This document shows positions 25,974 through 34,402 of a stretch of DNA of 64,000 nucleotides, piece after piece (the stretch's first letter is position 1; each line of letters begins with the position of its first letter). The position numbers and the translations under genes were made by a program. The notes beneath the pieces were generated by a model. That model saw nothing but the letters and a program-made list of their open reading frames with translations, did no database searches and was not told the DNA's origin. The stretch lies in NCBI RefSeq assembly GCF_036226685.1, contig NZ_CP109009.1:6723501-6787500 (forward strand). Reading direction: 5' to 3'. The DNA comes from Streptomyces sp. NBC_00690 (lineage in GTDB: Bacteria; Actinomycetota; Actinomycetes; Streptomycetales; Streptomycetaceae).

Positions 25974-27576
25974 TCAGACGGCGTTCGGCAGCCTGCGCTG
26001 CTCGCTCCGCCGCTCCAGCGACACCGGGTCCGGCTCCGGGTGCGGCGCGCACGACGCGCGCCGCACCGGCGTCCTCCCCTGAAGGAGGTACTCCTCCAGA
26101 TGGGCGTTCACACAGGCGTTGGCGCCGCCGCCGATGCCGTGCGTACCGGCGTCCTCCTCGGTGATCAGGACCGCCCCCTTCAACCGGCGCGTCAGTTCCT
26201 TCGCCCCTTCGTACGGGGTCGCCCCGTCCCGCTCCGCCGCGAGGATCAGCACCGGCGGCAGCGCGCCCCGCCGGGTGCCCACGTCCAGGGGCTCCTGTCG
26301 AGGCCCCTGCCAGAAGGCACAGGGCAGGTTCATCCAGGCGTTGTCCCAGGTCTCGAAGGGCGCGGTACGGGCGAGTTCCGTGTTGTCCCGGTCCCACACC
26401 GCCCAGTCGGTGGGCCAGGGGGCGTCGTTGCACTCGATGGCGGAGTAGACGGCCCGCGCGTTCTCCGACTCCTTCGCCGCCCCGGTCCGCGGTGCGGCCT
26501 GAGCGATCAACGGCTTGTCGTTGCCGCGCAGATACTCCGAGAGGGCCGTGGCCCTCGGTACCCAGTAGTCGTCGTAGTACCCCGCGCCCAGGAACGCCCC
26601 GTGCAACTCGCCCGGTCCCACCGTGCCCCCCGCGGGCTCCACGGCCAGTCGGGCACTCGCCCGTTCATAGCTGCGCGCCACCGCATCGGGGGTCGCGCCC
26701 AGCCCGTAGACGTCGTCGTGTTTGGCGATCCAGGTGCGGAAGTCCGTCCAGCGGCGCTCGAAGGCGGTGTTCTGGTCGAGGTTGCTCCGGTACCAGATCT
26801 TCTCCGGGGCCGGGTTCACCGCCGAGTCGAAGACCATGCGACGCACGTGGGAGGGGAAGAGGGTGGCGTACACCGCACCGAAGTAGGTGCCGTAGGAAGC
26901 TCCCATGAAGGTCAGTCGCTGCTGGCCGAGTGCGGCCCGCAGCACATCGAGGTCACGCGCGTTGTTCAATGAGGTGTAGTGCCGCAGCGCGCTGCCGTTC
27001 CGTCGGGCACAGCCCTCGGCGTATGCCTTTGCCCCGGCGATCCGCCGCTGCTTGTCGGCGGGGGAGGGGTGGGTCGGATCCGGGGTCGGGCCCTGGGCCC
27101 GCTCGGACGGCTCCTCACAGGACAGCGGCGCGGAACGTGCGACACCGCGGGGCGCGTAGCCCACCAGGGTCGTAGGCGCGGGCGATGCGCTTCCACTCCG
27201 GGAGTTGTCCGGCCAGGGGGAAGTACATGCTGGATGCGCCGGGACCGCCCGGGTTGTAGACGAACGCGCCCTGGTAGTCGGCCGGATCACCGCTCGCCGG
27301 GACCCGACTGACCGTGAGGGAGATCTGCCGGCCCGACGGCTGTGCGTAGTCCAACGGCACTTCGACGGCGCCGCATTTCACCGAGGAGGGGAGCCGCTCC
27401 ACCTCGGGGCAGGCATCGAACGAGATGCCCGCGCTGGCGGCCCGTGCGGCTGCGATGGCGGTGCCGTGGGACTCGGGCACGGTGGTCGTGGCGCCGCCCG
27501 CGGGCGGGACGATCAACGTGCTGATCGCCAGGGAGCCGAGGCCGATGAGGACCCCGTGTCGTGCGCGTGCTCTCAT
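25974..27576 (-). pseudogene. Secreted TAP-like alpha/beta hydrolase, frameshifted
   Basis: Two overlapping minus-strand frames together make one protein. The first (from ATG 27576) gives a signal peptide, DACPEVERLPSSVKCGAVEVPLDYA, FVYNPGGPGASS (oxyanion loop) and ERIARAYD-like sequence; the second carries on as LVGYAPRGVARSAPLSC, GASYGTYFG (nucleophile elbow), LILAAERDGATPYEGA (Asp) and DAGTHGIGG (His). They join if one base is removed from the GGG run at 27167-27169, so the break is a single-base insertion. The family includes secreted tripeptidyl aminopeptidases of Streptomyces. It may be a recent true pseudogene, a phase-variable site or a sequencing error; intact length would be about 520 aa. 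Confidence 0.8.
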
Positions 27577-27804
27577 CCAGATCCCTTCGTCGCCCGCCGT
27601 CCTCGGTTCGTGTGCGGACGGCGGTCAAGGGATCGATCCTTCGTGGCGCTTCGGGGCGAGTAAAGCACCGCCGAACGGTGTCGCGGTCAATGACTCCGAT
27701 GCGCCCTTCGGCCTCCAGTGCGCCCCCGTGATGCGGTGTCGAGCCCCGTGCGGCGCCCAGGCCGGGGAGCCACCGGGGGCGTCGGGTCGATGGCCGTCGG
27801 GGGG

Positions 27805-28653
27805 TCAGCCGCAGCCGCAGCCGCCGCACCCTCCGCAGCCGTCGCCACCACCGCCGTCTCCGCCACCGTCCCCGCCCCCTGTCGTGGCGGCCATCAGGGG
27901 CACCGCCACGGAAGCGGCGAGGAGCGTCCGCAGCAGCGGATGACCCGCGGCGCTCGCCCCCTGCACCGCCACCCGCTGCCCGGGAGCCGTGGAGCCTGCG
28001 GAGCGTCGGCCGTAGTCGCGCAGGGCCCGCAGCCCCGCCTTCGTCACCCGCCGACTGACCCGGCGCGCCATCAGATGCCCGGTCACGATGCCCCAGACCA
28101 GCGCCGGCAGCACCAACAGGACGAAGGGCAGGGCGGGACGGTCCCAATCATGGACATGGCTGACGACGGTGAGCGTGGTAGCGGTCGTCAGCCCCATCCA
28201 GCACAGGGTCGCCTGGCCGTGCCCCCAGAGAACGGGCCCCGCGCCGATGCGCCGGAGCGACATCATCAGTCCGCGATCGGTCAGCCCACTGGCGATGCCG
28301 GTCACCGCTGGCTTGCGCATCACCTTGTACCGCAGCGTGTTCAGTTGGTGGTCGTCGGAGTTCGCCAGATGTGTGAGCACGGCCCGCTCCACGGGATCGT
28401 GGGAGACGTCGTTGTGTACGCCCACGATGCCAGGTCCGCCTATCTGTAGGCGTCCGTCCGCGTGCATGGCTGTCACCGCTGTGTCCACAACCCGTACCGG
28501 ACCGCCACTTAGGAAGGCCGCCTCGTAGACACTGCGGATCTCCTCCGCCACCCCACGGGCCCGACTGTCCCGTTGGGCCCGGACGACGGTGACGATCAGC
28601 GGGATCGACGAGGCCGCGATCGCGATCCAGACCAACACGGCTGCTGCGTCCAT
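27805..28653 (-). CDS. TIGR04222-domain membrane protein with Gly/Asp/Cys C-terminal tail (putative MNIO substrate)
   Basis: A 282-aa protein: N-terminal membrane helix (about 4-25), a soluble TIGR04222-type domain with AAFLSGGPVRVVDTAVTAM and GRLQIGGPG (46-80), a membrane hairpin (about 146-192), a basic region, a last hydrophobic segment (240-257) and a 24-residue tail of only Gly, Asp and Cys (259-282) with Cys 273, 276, 279 and 281. ATG 28653 lies 3 bases after the MNIO stop, with GGAGG 7 bases upstream inside the MNIO end, so translation is coupled. I infer that the tail is the peptide modified by the partner enzyme. No known function for the globular part. Confidence 0.78.
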   Translation of the reverse strand: MDAAAVLVWIAIAASSIPLIVTVVRAQRDSRARGVAEEIRSVYEAAFLSGGPVRVVDTAVTAMHADGRLQIGGPGIVGVHNDVSHDPVERAVLTHLANSDDHQLNTLRYKVMRKPAVTGIASGLTDRGLMMSLRRIGAGPVLWGHGQATLCWMGLTTATTLTVVSHVHDWDRPALPFVLLVLPALVWGIVTGHLMARRVSRRVTKAGLRALRDYGRRSAGSTAPGQRVAVQGASAAGHPLLRTLLAASVAVPLMAATTGGGDGGGDGGGGDGCGGCGGCGCG

Positions 28654-28656
28654 GGA

Positions 28657-29988
28657 CTACCTCCGTAGAAGTCTCATCCGTGCCGCCCGGGCGATCCGTG
28701 CGGCACGCCCGGGTGGGCGGGTTGCGATGCGATCCTCCCACCACCGGGTGAGCTGGCGCCGGGCCCGAGCGTTGGCGGGCCGGCCGGAAATCAGCAGGTG
28801 TTCGGCGAAGGAGAGTGCGTCCTTGCGGTATCCCGAGCCCATCGGGCGACCCTTGGCGTACGCGAGGAACGCGGGCCGGTAGCCGGGGCCGAGGATCTCG
28901 GGCAGTTCCGGGGCGATGCGGGCGACGACGGACGCCCGCTTGGCGGCGAGCGCCCGCCGCTGCACCCGCAACCGCTGGTGGTCGAAGCCCTCGGGGGCCG
29001 GACCGCCCGCCACCAGGGAGGCGAGGAGCGCCGTCTGGCAGATGCCGAGCCGGTCCCGGGCCGATGGATCGGCCGATCCGGGCGATCCGGGCGATGCGTC
29101 GGCTTCCCGGTCGGTCGCGGTCGCCGAAGCCGGGCGGGTTGCCGGCGGAGCCTGCACCGCGCCTCCCACCGCCTCCCTGATCGCCGCCAACTCACCCGCC
29201 AGCGCGCCATGCACCTGGTCGGATGGCGGAAAGTCGTCGTCCCGCTCCAGCAGCACCCCCGGCGGGCTGACCCGGGACGCGAGTTCCCGCAGCACCTCCA
29301 GGACGGGTTCGGTGACCGGATGGGCGTGGGTGTCGTGCCAGACGCCGTCCCGTTCCTCGCCGCCTGCCACATGGACGTACGCGATCGCTTCCACCGGGAG
29401 TTCGGCGAGGGCCTTTGCCGGGTCCTCGCCACGGTTGACGTGGTTCGTGTGCAGGTTCGCCACGTCGATCAACAGGCCAACCCCGGTGCGCTCGACGAGT
29501 TCGGCGAGGAACTGCCCCTCCGTCAGCTCCTCGTCGGGCCAGGAGATCAGTGCGGCGATGTTCTCCAGCGCCAGCGGTACGGGCAGGGAGTCCTGCGCGA
29601 TCCGGACGTTCTCAACCAGGACCTTCAGGGCGTCCCAGGTCCTTGGCACCGGGAGCAGATGACCGGCCTCCAACTGCGGGGACGCGGTCAGTTTCCCCCC
29701 GGCCCGCACGAACGCGATGTGCTCCGTGACCAGGGGCGCGCCCAGTGCGGTCGCCCGCTCGGCGAGGTCCTTGAGCCGCTGCTCGGACGGCCGGTCGGCG
29801 TCGCCGAGCCCCAGGGACACCCCGTGTGGCACGACGGTCAGACCGCGTGCCAGCAGCCGGGACAGCGAGTCGGGCAGATGGCAGGGGCAGATGTTCTCCG
29901 CCACCACCTCGACCCAGTCGAGCCCCGACAACTCCTCCACGGTCCGTGCTATCTCCGGACGCCAACCGATGCCCATGCCGAGTGCCAT
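28657..29988 (-). CDS. MNIO-family (DUF692) multinuclear iron oxidative enzyme with C-terminal extension
   Basis: A 443-aa protein of the MbnB/TglH family, TIM-barrel enzymes with two or three irons that oxidise cysteine-containing ribosomal peptides. Candidate ligands are VPHGVSLG (His55), TEHIAF (Glu89/His90), LENIAAL (Glu142, Asn143), [11 protein letters not shown] (Asp175, His180, His183), YVHVAGG (His206), DTHAHP (Asp219, His221, His223) and LLERDD (Glu248). Residues 281-310 are an acidic/Pro-rich linker and 311-443 an added helical domain ending in a very basic tail. Start ATG 29988 places GIGWRPE at residue 6, as usual; in-frame ATG 30060 would add 24 residues. It is directly followed by, and coupled to, the TIGR04222 gene. 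Confidence 0.87.
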   Translation of the reverse strand: MALGMGIGWRPEIARTVEELSGLDWVEVVAENICPCHLPDSLSRLLARGLTVVPHGVSLGLGDADRPSEQRLKDLAERATALGAPLVTEHIAFVRAGGKLTASPQLEAGHLLPVPRTWDALKVLVENVRIAQDSLPVPLALENIAALISWPDEELTEGQFLAELVERTGVGLLIDVANLHTNHVNRGEDPAKALAELPVEAIAYVHVAGGEERDGVWHDTHAHPVTEPVLEVLRELASRVSPPGVLLERDDDFPPSDQVHGALAGELAAIREAVGGAVQAPPATRPASATATDREADASPGSPGSADPSARDRLGICQTALLASLVAGGPAPEGFDHQRLRVQRRALAAKRASVVARIAPELPEILGPGYRPAFLAYAKGRPMGSGYRKDALSFAEHLLISGRPANARARRQLTRWWEDRIATRPPGRAARIARAARMRLLRR

Positions 29989-30062
29989 GCCGCCCCCTGC
30001 GGTGTGTCCCCAACTCCCGGTCGCGCCTCGGTCACCGCCGAGGACGCGTGGTGGTGTCATCG

Positions 30063-30078
30063 CCCTGTAAGGACAGGG
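30063..30078 (-). promoter_or_regulatory. Small hairpin just upstream of the MNIO reading frame
   Basis: CCCTGT (30063-30068) AAGG ACAGGG (30073-30078) is a 6-bp stem with a tetraloop, two bases before the alternative MNIO start at 30060 and 75 bases before the preferred one. It may be a leader element, an operator or a weak terminator for the upstream DUF4142 gene. Confidence 0.35.
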
Positions 30079-30142
30079 TAAATCCCGGGGGTGAGACGTT
30101 CAGAGGTGGATTTGAGGTTCCCGACGAGTAGGGATTGCAAGG

Positions 30143-30922
30143 TCAGGGGCTGAGCGAGGGCTCCGGCCTGCCGGTGTTGATGGCGCCGGGAGGGCCGGGT
30201 GGTACGGACGGCTGGGAGGTCAGCTGCTGGCTGCCGTTGGGCTCCACCGGCTGCGGAGCGGCGGGCACGTTCCCGCCCGGCGGCGGCGGCCCGGTGGGGC
30301 TCGCCTTCGCACCCCCGGCCGCTTCGTTGGCGATGGCGTCGAAGTCGACCATGCCGGTCCCCTCCAACATGGTGATGTGGTCCAGCACCGTCTGGTTGGC
30401 ATCGCTCGCCAACTGCCGTATCAGCGTGTTGCGCGTGGTGTGCCGGACCTGGGCGATCAGCGAGAAGACCTTGCCATGGGCGTTGCGCAGGATGTTGGCG
30501 AACTTGAACTCGTACTCGCGTCCGCTCGCCGCCGACAGCTCCCGCAGCCACGCCTGCTGCTGCTCGTTCGGCTGGTTGGGCAACTCCACCCCGAGCTTGC
30601 CCGCCACCTCGCGGGCCCGTCGGTCGAGATCGGCGTGGCCGACGACGAGGTGGTCGCCCGTGTCCTTGATCGCCTTGGTCGGGGCCCGCTCGATCGCCTG
30701 CTGTCCCGCCGGCAGCTCCCAGAGCCCGGCCAGCCGGACCTTCACCAGGAAGTCCCGGTCGGTGGCCGACAGCGGGCCCCACTGCGTCGCCACGGTCGAG
30801 GCGTTCAGATTGTCCTGACCGGTTCCCGAACGGTCCGCGTACGACCACACCGGGAAGGCCAGGGCCCCCACGGTGGCGACCAGGGCCGCAATGATCAGAG
30901 CCGTCCCGTTGATGCGCCGCAA
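30143..30922 (-). CDS. DUF4142 (ferritin-like fold) exported protein
   Basis: A 259-aa exported protein: signal peptide ALIIAALVATVGALAFPVW, then DUF4142 (LSATDRDFLVKVRLAGLWELPAGQQA about 52-77; NEQQQAWLRELSAASGREYEFKFANI) and a Pro/Gly-rich tail from about 205. Start TTG 30922 (second of two TTG codons) has GGGAGG at a proper 7-base distance; ATG 30961 upstream lacks one. It is on the same strand as the MNIO pair but 154 bases away, with a small hairpin between, so co-transcription is uncertain. Confidence 0.78.
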   Translation of the reverse strand: MRRINGTALIIAALVATVGALAFPVWSYADRSGTGQDNLNASTVATQWGPLSATDRDFLVKVRLAGLWELPAGQQAIERAPTKAIKDTGDHLVVGHADLDRRAREVAGKLGVELPNQPNEQQQAWLRELSAASGREYEFKFANILRNAHGKVFSLIAQVRHTTRNTLIRQLASDANQTVLDHITMLEGTGMVDFDAIANEAAGGAKASPTGPPPPGGNVPAAPQPVEPNGSQQLTSQPSVPPGPPGAINTGRPEPSLSP

Positions 30923-31029
30923 CAAAGTACCTCCCGAGCTGATGTGCCAGAGGCCAACCAACCGTCAACGGAGCCTGGGCGCCATCGTTTTGGCGGTACT
31001 GAGAGGTACGCAACCTACCCGTCGGGCGT

Positions 31030-31791
31030 TCAGCGGTACAGCGCGGGATGATCAGCGATCACTGTCCGTGACCCGGCTTCGATCTCGGTGAAGCCGGCGT
31101 CCCGGACGACCGGCAACCCACTGGACGCCAGGCGCGCCCAACGCTCCGCGTCCGCCGTGCGCACGGCCAACGGGAAGCCTGCCTTCGCCCACTCGGTGCG
31201 GTCCGCGTCCGATAGCTCCCACCAGGCGAGCTGGGCGCCGTGCCCGGCCTGTGCCATCGCCTTGCCCGCCGACATCTCCACCTCCGGGCTGAGCCACAGC
31301 ACCGGCACTCCCGCTGCCGGCTGAGCGGGCGGCTCCGGGTCCTCCAGATCCGTCCCCGACACCTGGAGCTTGGCCAGTTCCTTGGGCCAGCCGTCCAACG
31401 GGACCGGAGGGAAGACCCGTACCTCGCACTCCCGCCCGGTGACCGTGATGCCCGGCAGGGCGGACGCCTTGCGCCACTCCGCACCGCGCGCCCGCCGCAC
31501 CACCTTGCGGATCCGGGCGTCCTGCCAGTCGCTGACCGCCCGCGCCCATTCCCCCTCGCCCACCGACCGCTCGTCGCCGAGCAGGGTGAGCACCGCGCGG
31601 GCCGCGGTCTCCAGCGCATCCGTGCGGGCCGGGGGAGCCGTCTTCTCGATCCGCACCACCAGCGGCAGGACGAACTGGGGCGCCGTGTCGCGATCGACGT
31701 TCTCGTGCTGGAACGGACTGTCCTGGCTTGGCGGGACATTTGAAGCGGACGGGTTCGCGGGATTGGCGGGTTCTACGTTTTCGCTGCTCAC
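31030..31791 (-). CDS. Peptidyl-tRNA hydrolase, PTH2-like
   Basis: A 253-aa protein whose C-terminal ~95 residues match PTH2: VLWLSPEVEMSAGKAMAQAGHG corresponds to the family's 'KMSxGKxAAQxxHA' motif. PTH2 proteins release peptides from stalled peptidyl-tRNA. The N-terminal ~140 residues (LPLVVRIEKTAPPARTDALE, DWQDARIRKVVRRARGAEW) are an actinobacterial extension. GTG 31791 has no ribosome site but CACACT (31804-31799, minus strand) 7 bases upstream, so probably leaderless. Divergent from the AIM24 gene. Confidence 0.8.
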   Translation of the reverse strand: MSSENVEPANPANPSASNVPPSQDSPFQHENVDRDTAPQFVLPLVVRIEKTAPPARTDALETAARAVLTLLGDERSVGEGEWARAVSDWQDARIRKVVRRARGAEWRKASALPGITVTGRECEVRVFPPVPLDGWPKELAKLQVSGTDLEDPEPPAQPAAGVPVLWLSPEVEMSAGKAMAQAGHGAQLAWWELSDADRTEWAKAGFPLAVRTADAERWARLASSGLPVVRDAGFTEIEAGSRTVIADHPALYR

Positions 31792-31873
31792 AGCTGCCAG
31801 TGTGCCAGCAGTGCACGGTGCAACCATGGGAACGGCTTGGCGGAACCCCGACCTCCGGGTGAGGATGCACTCC

Positions 31874-32551
31874 ATGAAAAGCGACCTCTTCGCCTCCGAG
31901 AATATGGCGCAGCAAGCCACCGTTCCCGGAATGACCCAGCAGAACGCCAAGTCGATCAAGTACGCCGTGAACGGCGAGATGCACGCGCGCCAGGGATCGA
32001 TGATCGCCTTCCGGGGCAATCTCCAGTTCGAGCGCAAGGGTCAGGGCATCGGCGGCATGCTCAAGCGTGCGGTCACCGGTGAGGGGCTGCCGCTGATGGC
32101 CGTGCGCGGACAGGGCGAGGCATGGTTCGCCCACGAGGCCGCCAACTGCTTCATCGTCGACATCGAGCCCGGTGACGCCCTCACGATCAACGGGCGCAAC
32201 GTCCTGTGCTTCGACGCATCCCTCTCGTACGAGATCAAAACGGTGAAGGGTGTCGGCTCGGCCGGTGGCGGACTCTTCAACAGCGTCTTCACCGGCCACG
32301 GCAAACTCGCCATCATCTGCGAGGGCAACCCCATCGTCATACCCGTCACCGCCCAGCAGCCCGTCTACGTCGACACGGACGCGGTCGTCGGGTGGAGCGC
32401 CAGTCTCACCACCTCCCTCAACCGCTCGCAGTCCTTCGGCTCCATGATCCGCGGCGGCTCCGGCGAAGCGGTCCAGCTGATGCTCCAGGGCGAGGGTTTC
32501 GTCATCGTCCGGCCCAGCGAGCTGGTCCCGCAGAAGGCGGCGTCCAACTGA
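31874..32551 (+). CDS. AIM24 family protein
   Basis: A 225-aa member of the AIM24 (TIGR00266/DUF124-like) beta-rich family, seen in KYAVNGEMHARQGSMIAFRG, GEAWFAHEAANCFIVDIE and QSFGSMIRGGSGEAVQLMLQ. Bacterial function is not established. ATG 31874 has GAGG nine bases upstream; ATG 31865 and GTG 31859 are alternatives. First gene of a three-gene operon: its TGA overlaps the CTG start of an ABC ATPase. Confidence 0.8.
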   Translation: MKSDLFASENMAQQATVPGMTQQNAKSIKYAVNGEMHARQGSMIAFRGNLQFERKGQGIGGMLKRAVTGEGLPLMAVRGQGEAWFAHEAANCFIVDIEPGDALTINGRNVLCFDASLSYEIKTVKGVGSAGGGLFNSVFTGHGKLAIICEGNPIVIPVTAQQPVYVDTDAVVGWSASLTTSLNRSQSFGSMIRGGSGEAVQLMLQGEGFVIVRPSELVPQKAASN

Positions 32552-33420
32552 TACTCCAGTCGGTCGGCCGCCGCTACGGACTGCGCGGCCCCTGGGTACT
32601 GCGCGGAGTGGATCTCGAACTCCCGGCACGCACCCTGGTCCGGATCTCCGGGACCAACGGCACCGGAAAGTCCACCCTGCTCCGGCTGATCGCCGGGATC
32701 GACGCGCCCAGCGAGGGCCGGATCGACGGCCGGCCCCGCACGGCGTACGTCCCCGAACGGTTCCCGGGCGTACTGCCGTTCACCGCCGTGGGCTATCTGC
32801 GCCACATCGGGCGCATCCACGGTCTCGACCGCCGTACGGCGGCCACGCGCGCCCATGAGTGGCTGGAGCGCTTCGGCGCGTCCGAGCACGCGGGCACGCC
32901 CCTCGCCGAGCTCTCCAAGGGCACCAGCCAGAAGGTGGCCGTCGCCCAAGCGCTGCTGGCCGAGCCCGAGTTGCTCGTCCTGGACGAGGCATGGACCGGA
33001 CTCGACGCGGCAGCCCGGGCCGAACTCGACCGCGCGGTGGCCGAACGGGTCGCGGCGGGTGCCACCGCGGTCTACGTCGACCACGACCCGCTGCGGCTGG
33101 CCGACGCGGCCGACGCGGTCCACTCGGTGAGCGCGGGCACCCTCATCCCGGCGCCGGCGTCGATACCGGGCGCCCCACCCCCCTCGGCGACGGCGGCTGG
33201 ACCGCAGGTGCAGATCATCGCCTCGGGTCCTCCCGGTGAACCCCCGCCCGACGGACTGCCCGGCACACCCGAGCACGAGGTGCGGCCCGACGGCGACATC
33301 GTGTTCACGGTCACCGCCCCCTACTCCGACTCGCTGCTCAGAGCCCTGCTCTCGGCCCGTCCGCCCTGGCACGTCCGCCAGGTCGAACACCGCGAGGCCA
33401 CGAAGGTGAGCCAAGGATGA
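32548..33420 (+). CDS. ABC transporter ATP-binding protein (probable CTG start)
   Basis: A 290-aa ATPase: Walker A GTNGTGKSTLL (about 31-41), LSKGTSQKVAVAQALL (signature region, degenerate 'LSKGTSQK'), Walker B LLVLDEAWTGLD and the H-loop VYVDHDP. The C-terminal ~90 residues are a Pro-rich linker and a small domain. The first beta strand (LILQSVGRRYGLRGP) is encoded right after the AIM24 gene, where no in-frame ATG, GTG or TTG exists. CTG 32548 overlaps the AIM24 stop as CTGA and has AAGGCGG upstream, so a CTG start by translational coupling is the best choice. Its stop overlaps the permease start (ATGA). Confidence 0.8.
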   Translation: MILQSVGRRYGLRGPWVLRGVDLELPARTLVRISGTNGTGKSTLLRLIAGIDAPSEGRIDGRPRTAYVPERFPGVLPFTAVGYLRHIGRIHGLDRRTAATRAHEWLERFGASEHAGTPLAELSKGTSQKVAVAQALLAEPELLVLDEAWTGLDAAARAELDRAVAERVAAGATAVYVDHDPLRLADAADAVHSVSAGTLIPAPASIPGAPPPSATAAGPQVQIIASGPPGEPPPDGLPGTPEHEVRPDGDIVFTVTAPYSDSLLRALLSARPPWHVRQVEHREATKVSQG

Positions 33421-34121
33421 GTGCGCTCTTCGCGCTGCTCGGCTACCAGTCCGCCCTGCTGCTGCGCTCCCAGCGCTGGCTGCCGCCGTTCCTGCTGTAC
33501 GGGATCATCCTCGCCGTGGGCATCCAACCGGGCCGCCCCGTGCTGGATGCGCTCGGCTACTCGGCCGCCGCGCTGCTGCCGGTCACCGCCTGGCTGGTCC
33601 GGGTCTGTGTCACCCAGGAGCCCACGTCCGCCCGGGATATCACCTCGGCGGCTACCAGCCCCCAGCGCGTCCAGTTGGCACCGCTGCTCACCGCGCTCAT
33701 GGGCGCCGGGCTGCTGGGATGCGTGGGCACCACGGTGGTGGTGCTGGTCAGCAAGGCGATGGGCGCCGACAACCGGACCGTGGTCCCCCTGCCGGAGGCC
33801 ACCTTCGCCGGGCTGCTGGCGGCGGCCGTCTGCGCGCTGACGGGCGCGGCGGTTGCGGCGCTGTGCACCCGGCCGCTGCTCTACTCGCGCGGCTGGTCGC
33901 TCGCCCTCACCGCACTCGGTTCGCTCCTCGCGCTGGTGACCACCGGTTCGCCCGCCAAGTACGCGGTGACGGTGTTGGTCTCCGGCTCCCGGACCGGTGA
34001 CCCCCGGCTGCCCCTGCTCGCCTTCGCCGGGGCGCTGCTGTTCGCGGTCCTCGCCGGGGCGGCGGCCTGTGCGATGGGTCCGCTGCGCGGCACCGACGTG
34101 GCGACGGAGACCAGCGGCTGA
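33417..34121 (+). CDS. ABC transporter permease
   Basis: A 234-aa membrane protein with about six hydrophobic segments and no recognised catalytic motif; the ATG start overlaps the ATPase stop (ATGA), so it is the membrane partner of the preceding ATPase. The substrate is unknown; the arrangement is like small drug, lantibiotic or lipid exporters. Together with AIM24 it forms a tightly coupled operon. Confidence 0.78.
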   Translation: MSALFALLGYQSALLLRSQRWLPPFLLYGIILAVGIQPGRPVLDALGYSAAALLPVTAWLVRVCVTQEPTSARDITSAATSPQRVQLAPLLTALMGAGLLGCVGTTVVVLVSKAMGADNRTVVPLPEATFAGLLAAAVCALTGAAVAALCTRPLLYSRGWSLALTALGSLLALVTTGSPAKYAVTVLVSGSRTGDPRLPLLAFAGALLFAVLAGAAACAMGPLRGTDVATETSG

Positions 34122-34179
34122 CAGCGGGGGCGCCGCCTGCCGGGGGATGGCCGCTTCAGCGATCGTTGAGCACCACCCG

Positions 34180-34185
34180 TAGGCT
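34180..34185 (+). promoter_or_regulatory. Leaderless -10 hexamer TAGGCT
   Basis: TAGGCT is 7 bases before ATG 34193, with no ribosome site between. Same spacing as for hemE and several other genes in the window. Confidence 0.5.
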
Positions 34186-34192
34186 CGGTGTC

Positions 34193-34390
34193 ATGGGTGT
34201 CATGGACCAGCCGGACGAGGCGTACTGCGCAACACCGGAACGACCCGAAGCGGCCCCGGACGAGGGGCCGCCCTTCGCGGAGTGCGTGCTCTGTCGGGAG
34301 CCGACGGAGTATCCGGAGTCGGTGCGGGGCAGCACGCTCTGCCCGGTCTGCGAATGGCAGGAGGCACAGCGGACGGCGTGCTCCGGCTGA
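34193..34390 (+). CDS. Small zinc-ribbon-like protein
   Basis: A 65-aa acidic protein with AECVLCREPTEYPES and TLCPVCEWQEA, two CxxC pairs about 20 residues apart that could bind one zinc. No other domain. ATG 34193 fits a leaderless mRNA; ATG 34202 is the alternative. Convergent with the deacetylase gene, 12 bases from its stop. Confidence 0.65.
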   Translation: MGVMDQPDEAYCATPERPEAAPDEGPPFAECVLCREPTEYPESVRGSTLCPVCEWQEAQRTACSG

Positions 34391-34402
34391 GCCGTCCATG
34401 GG

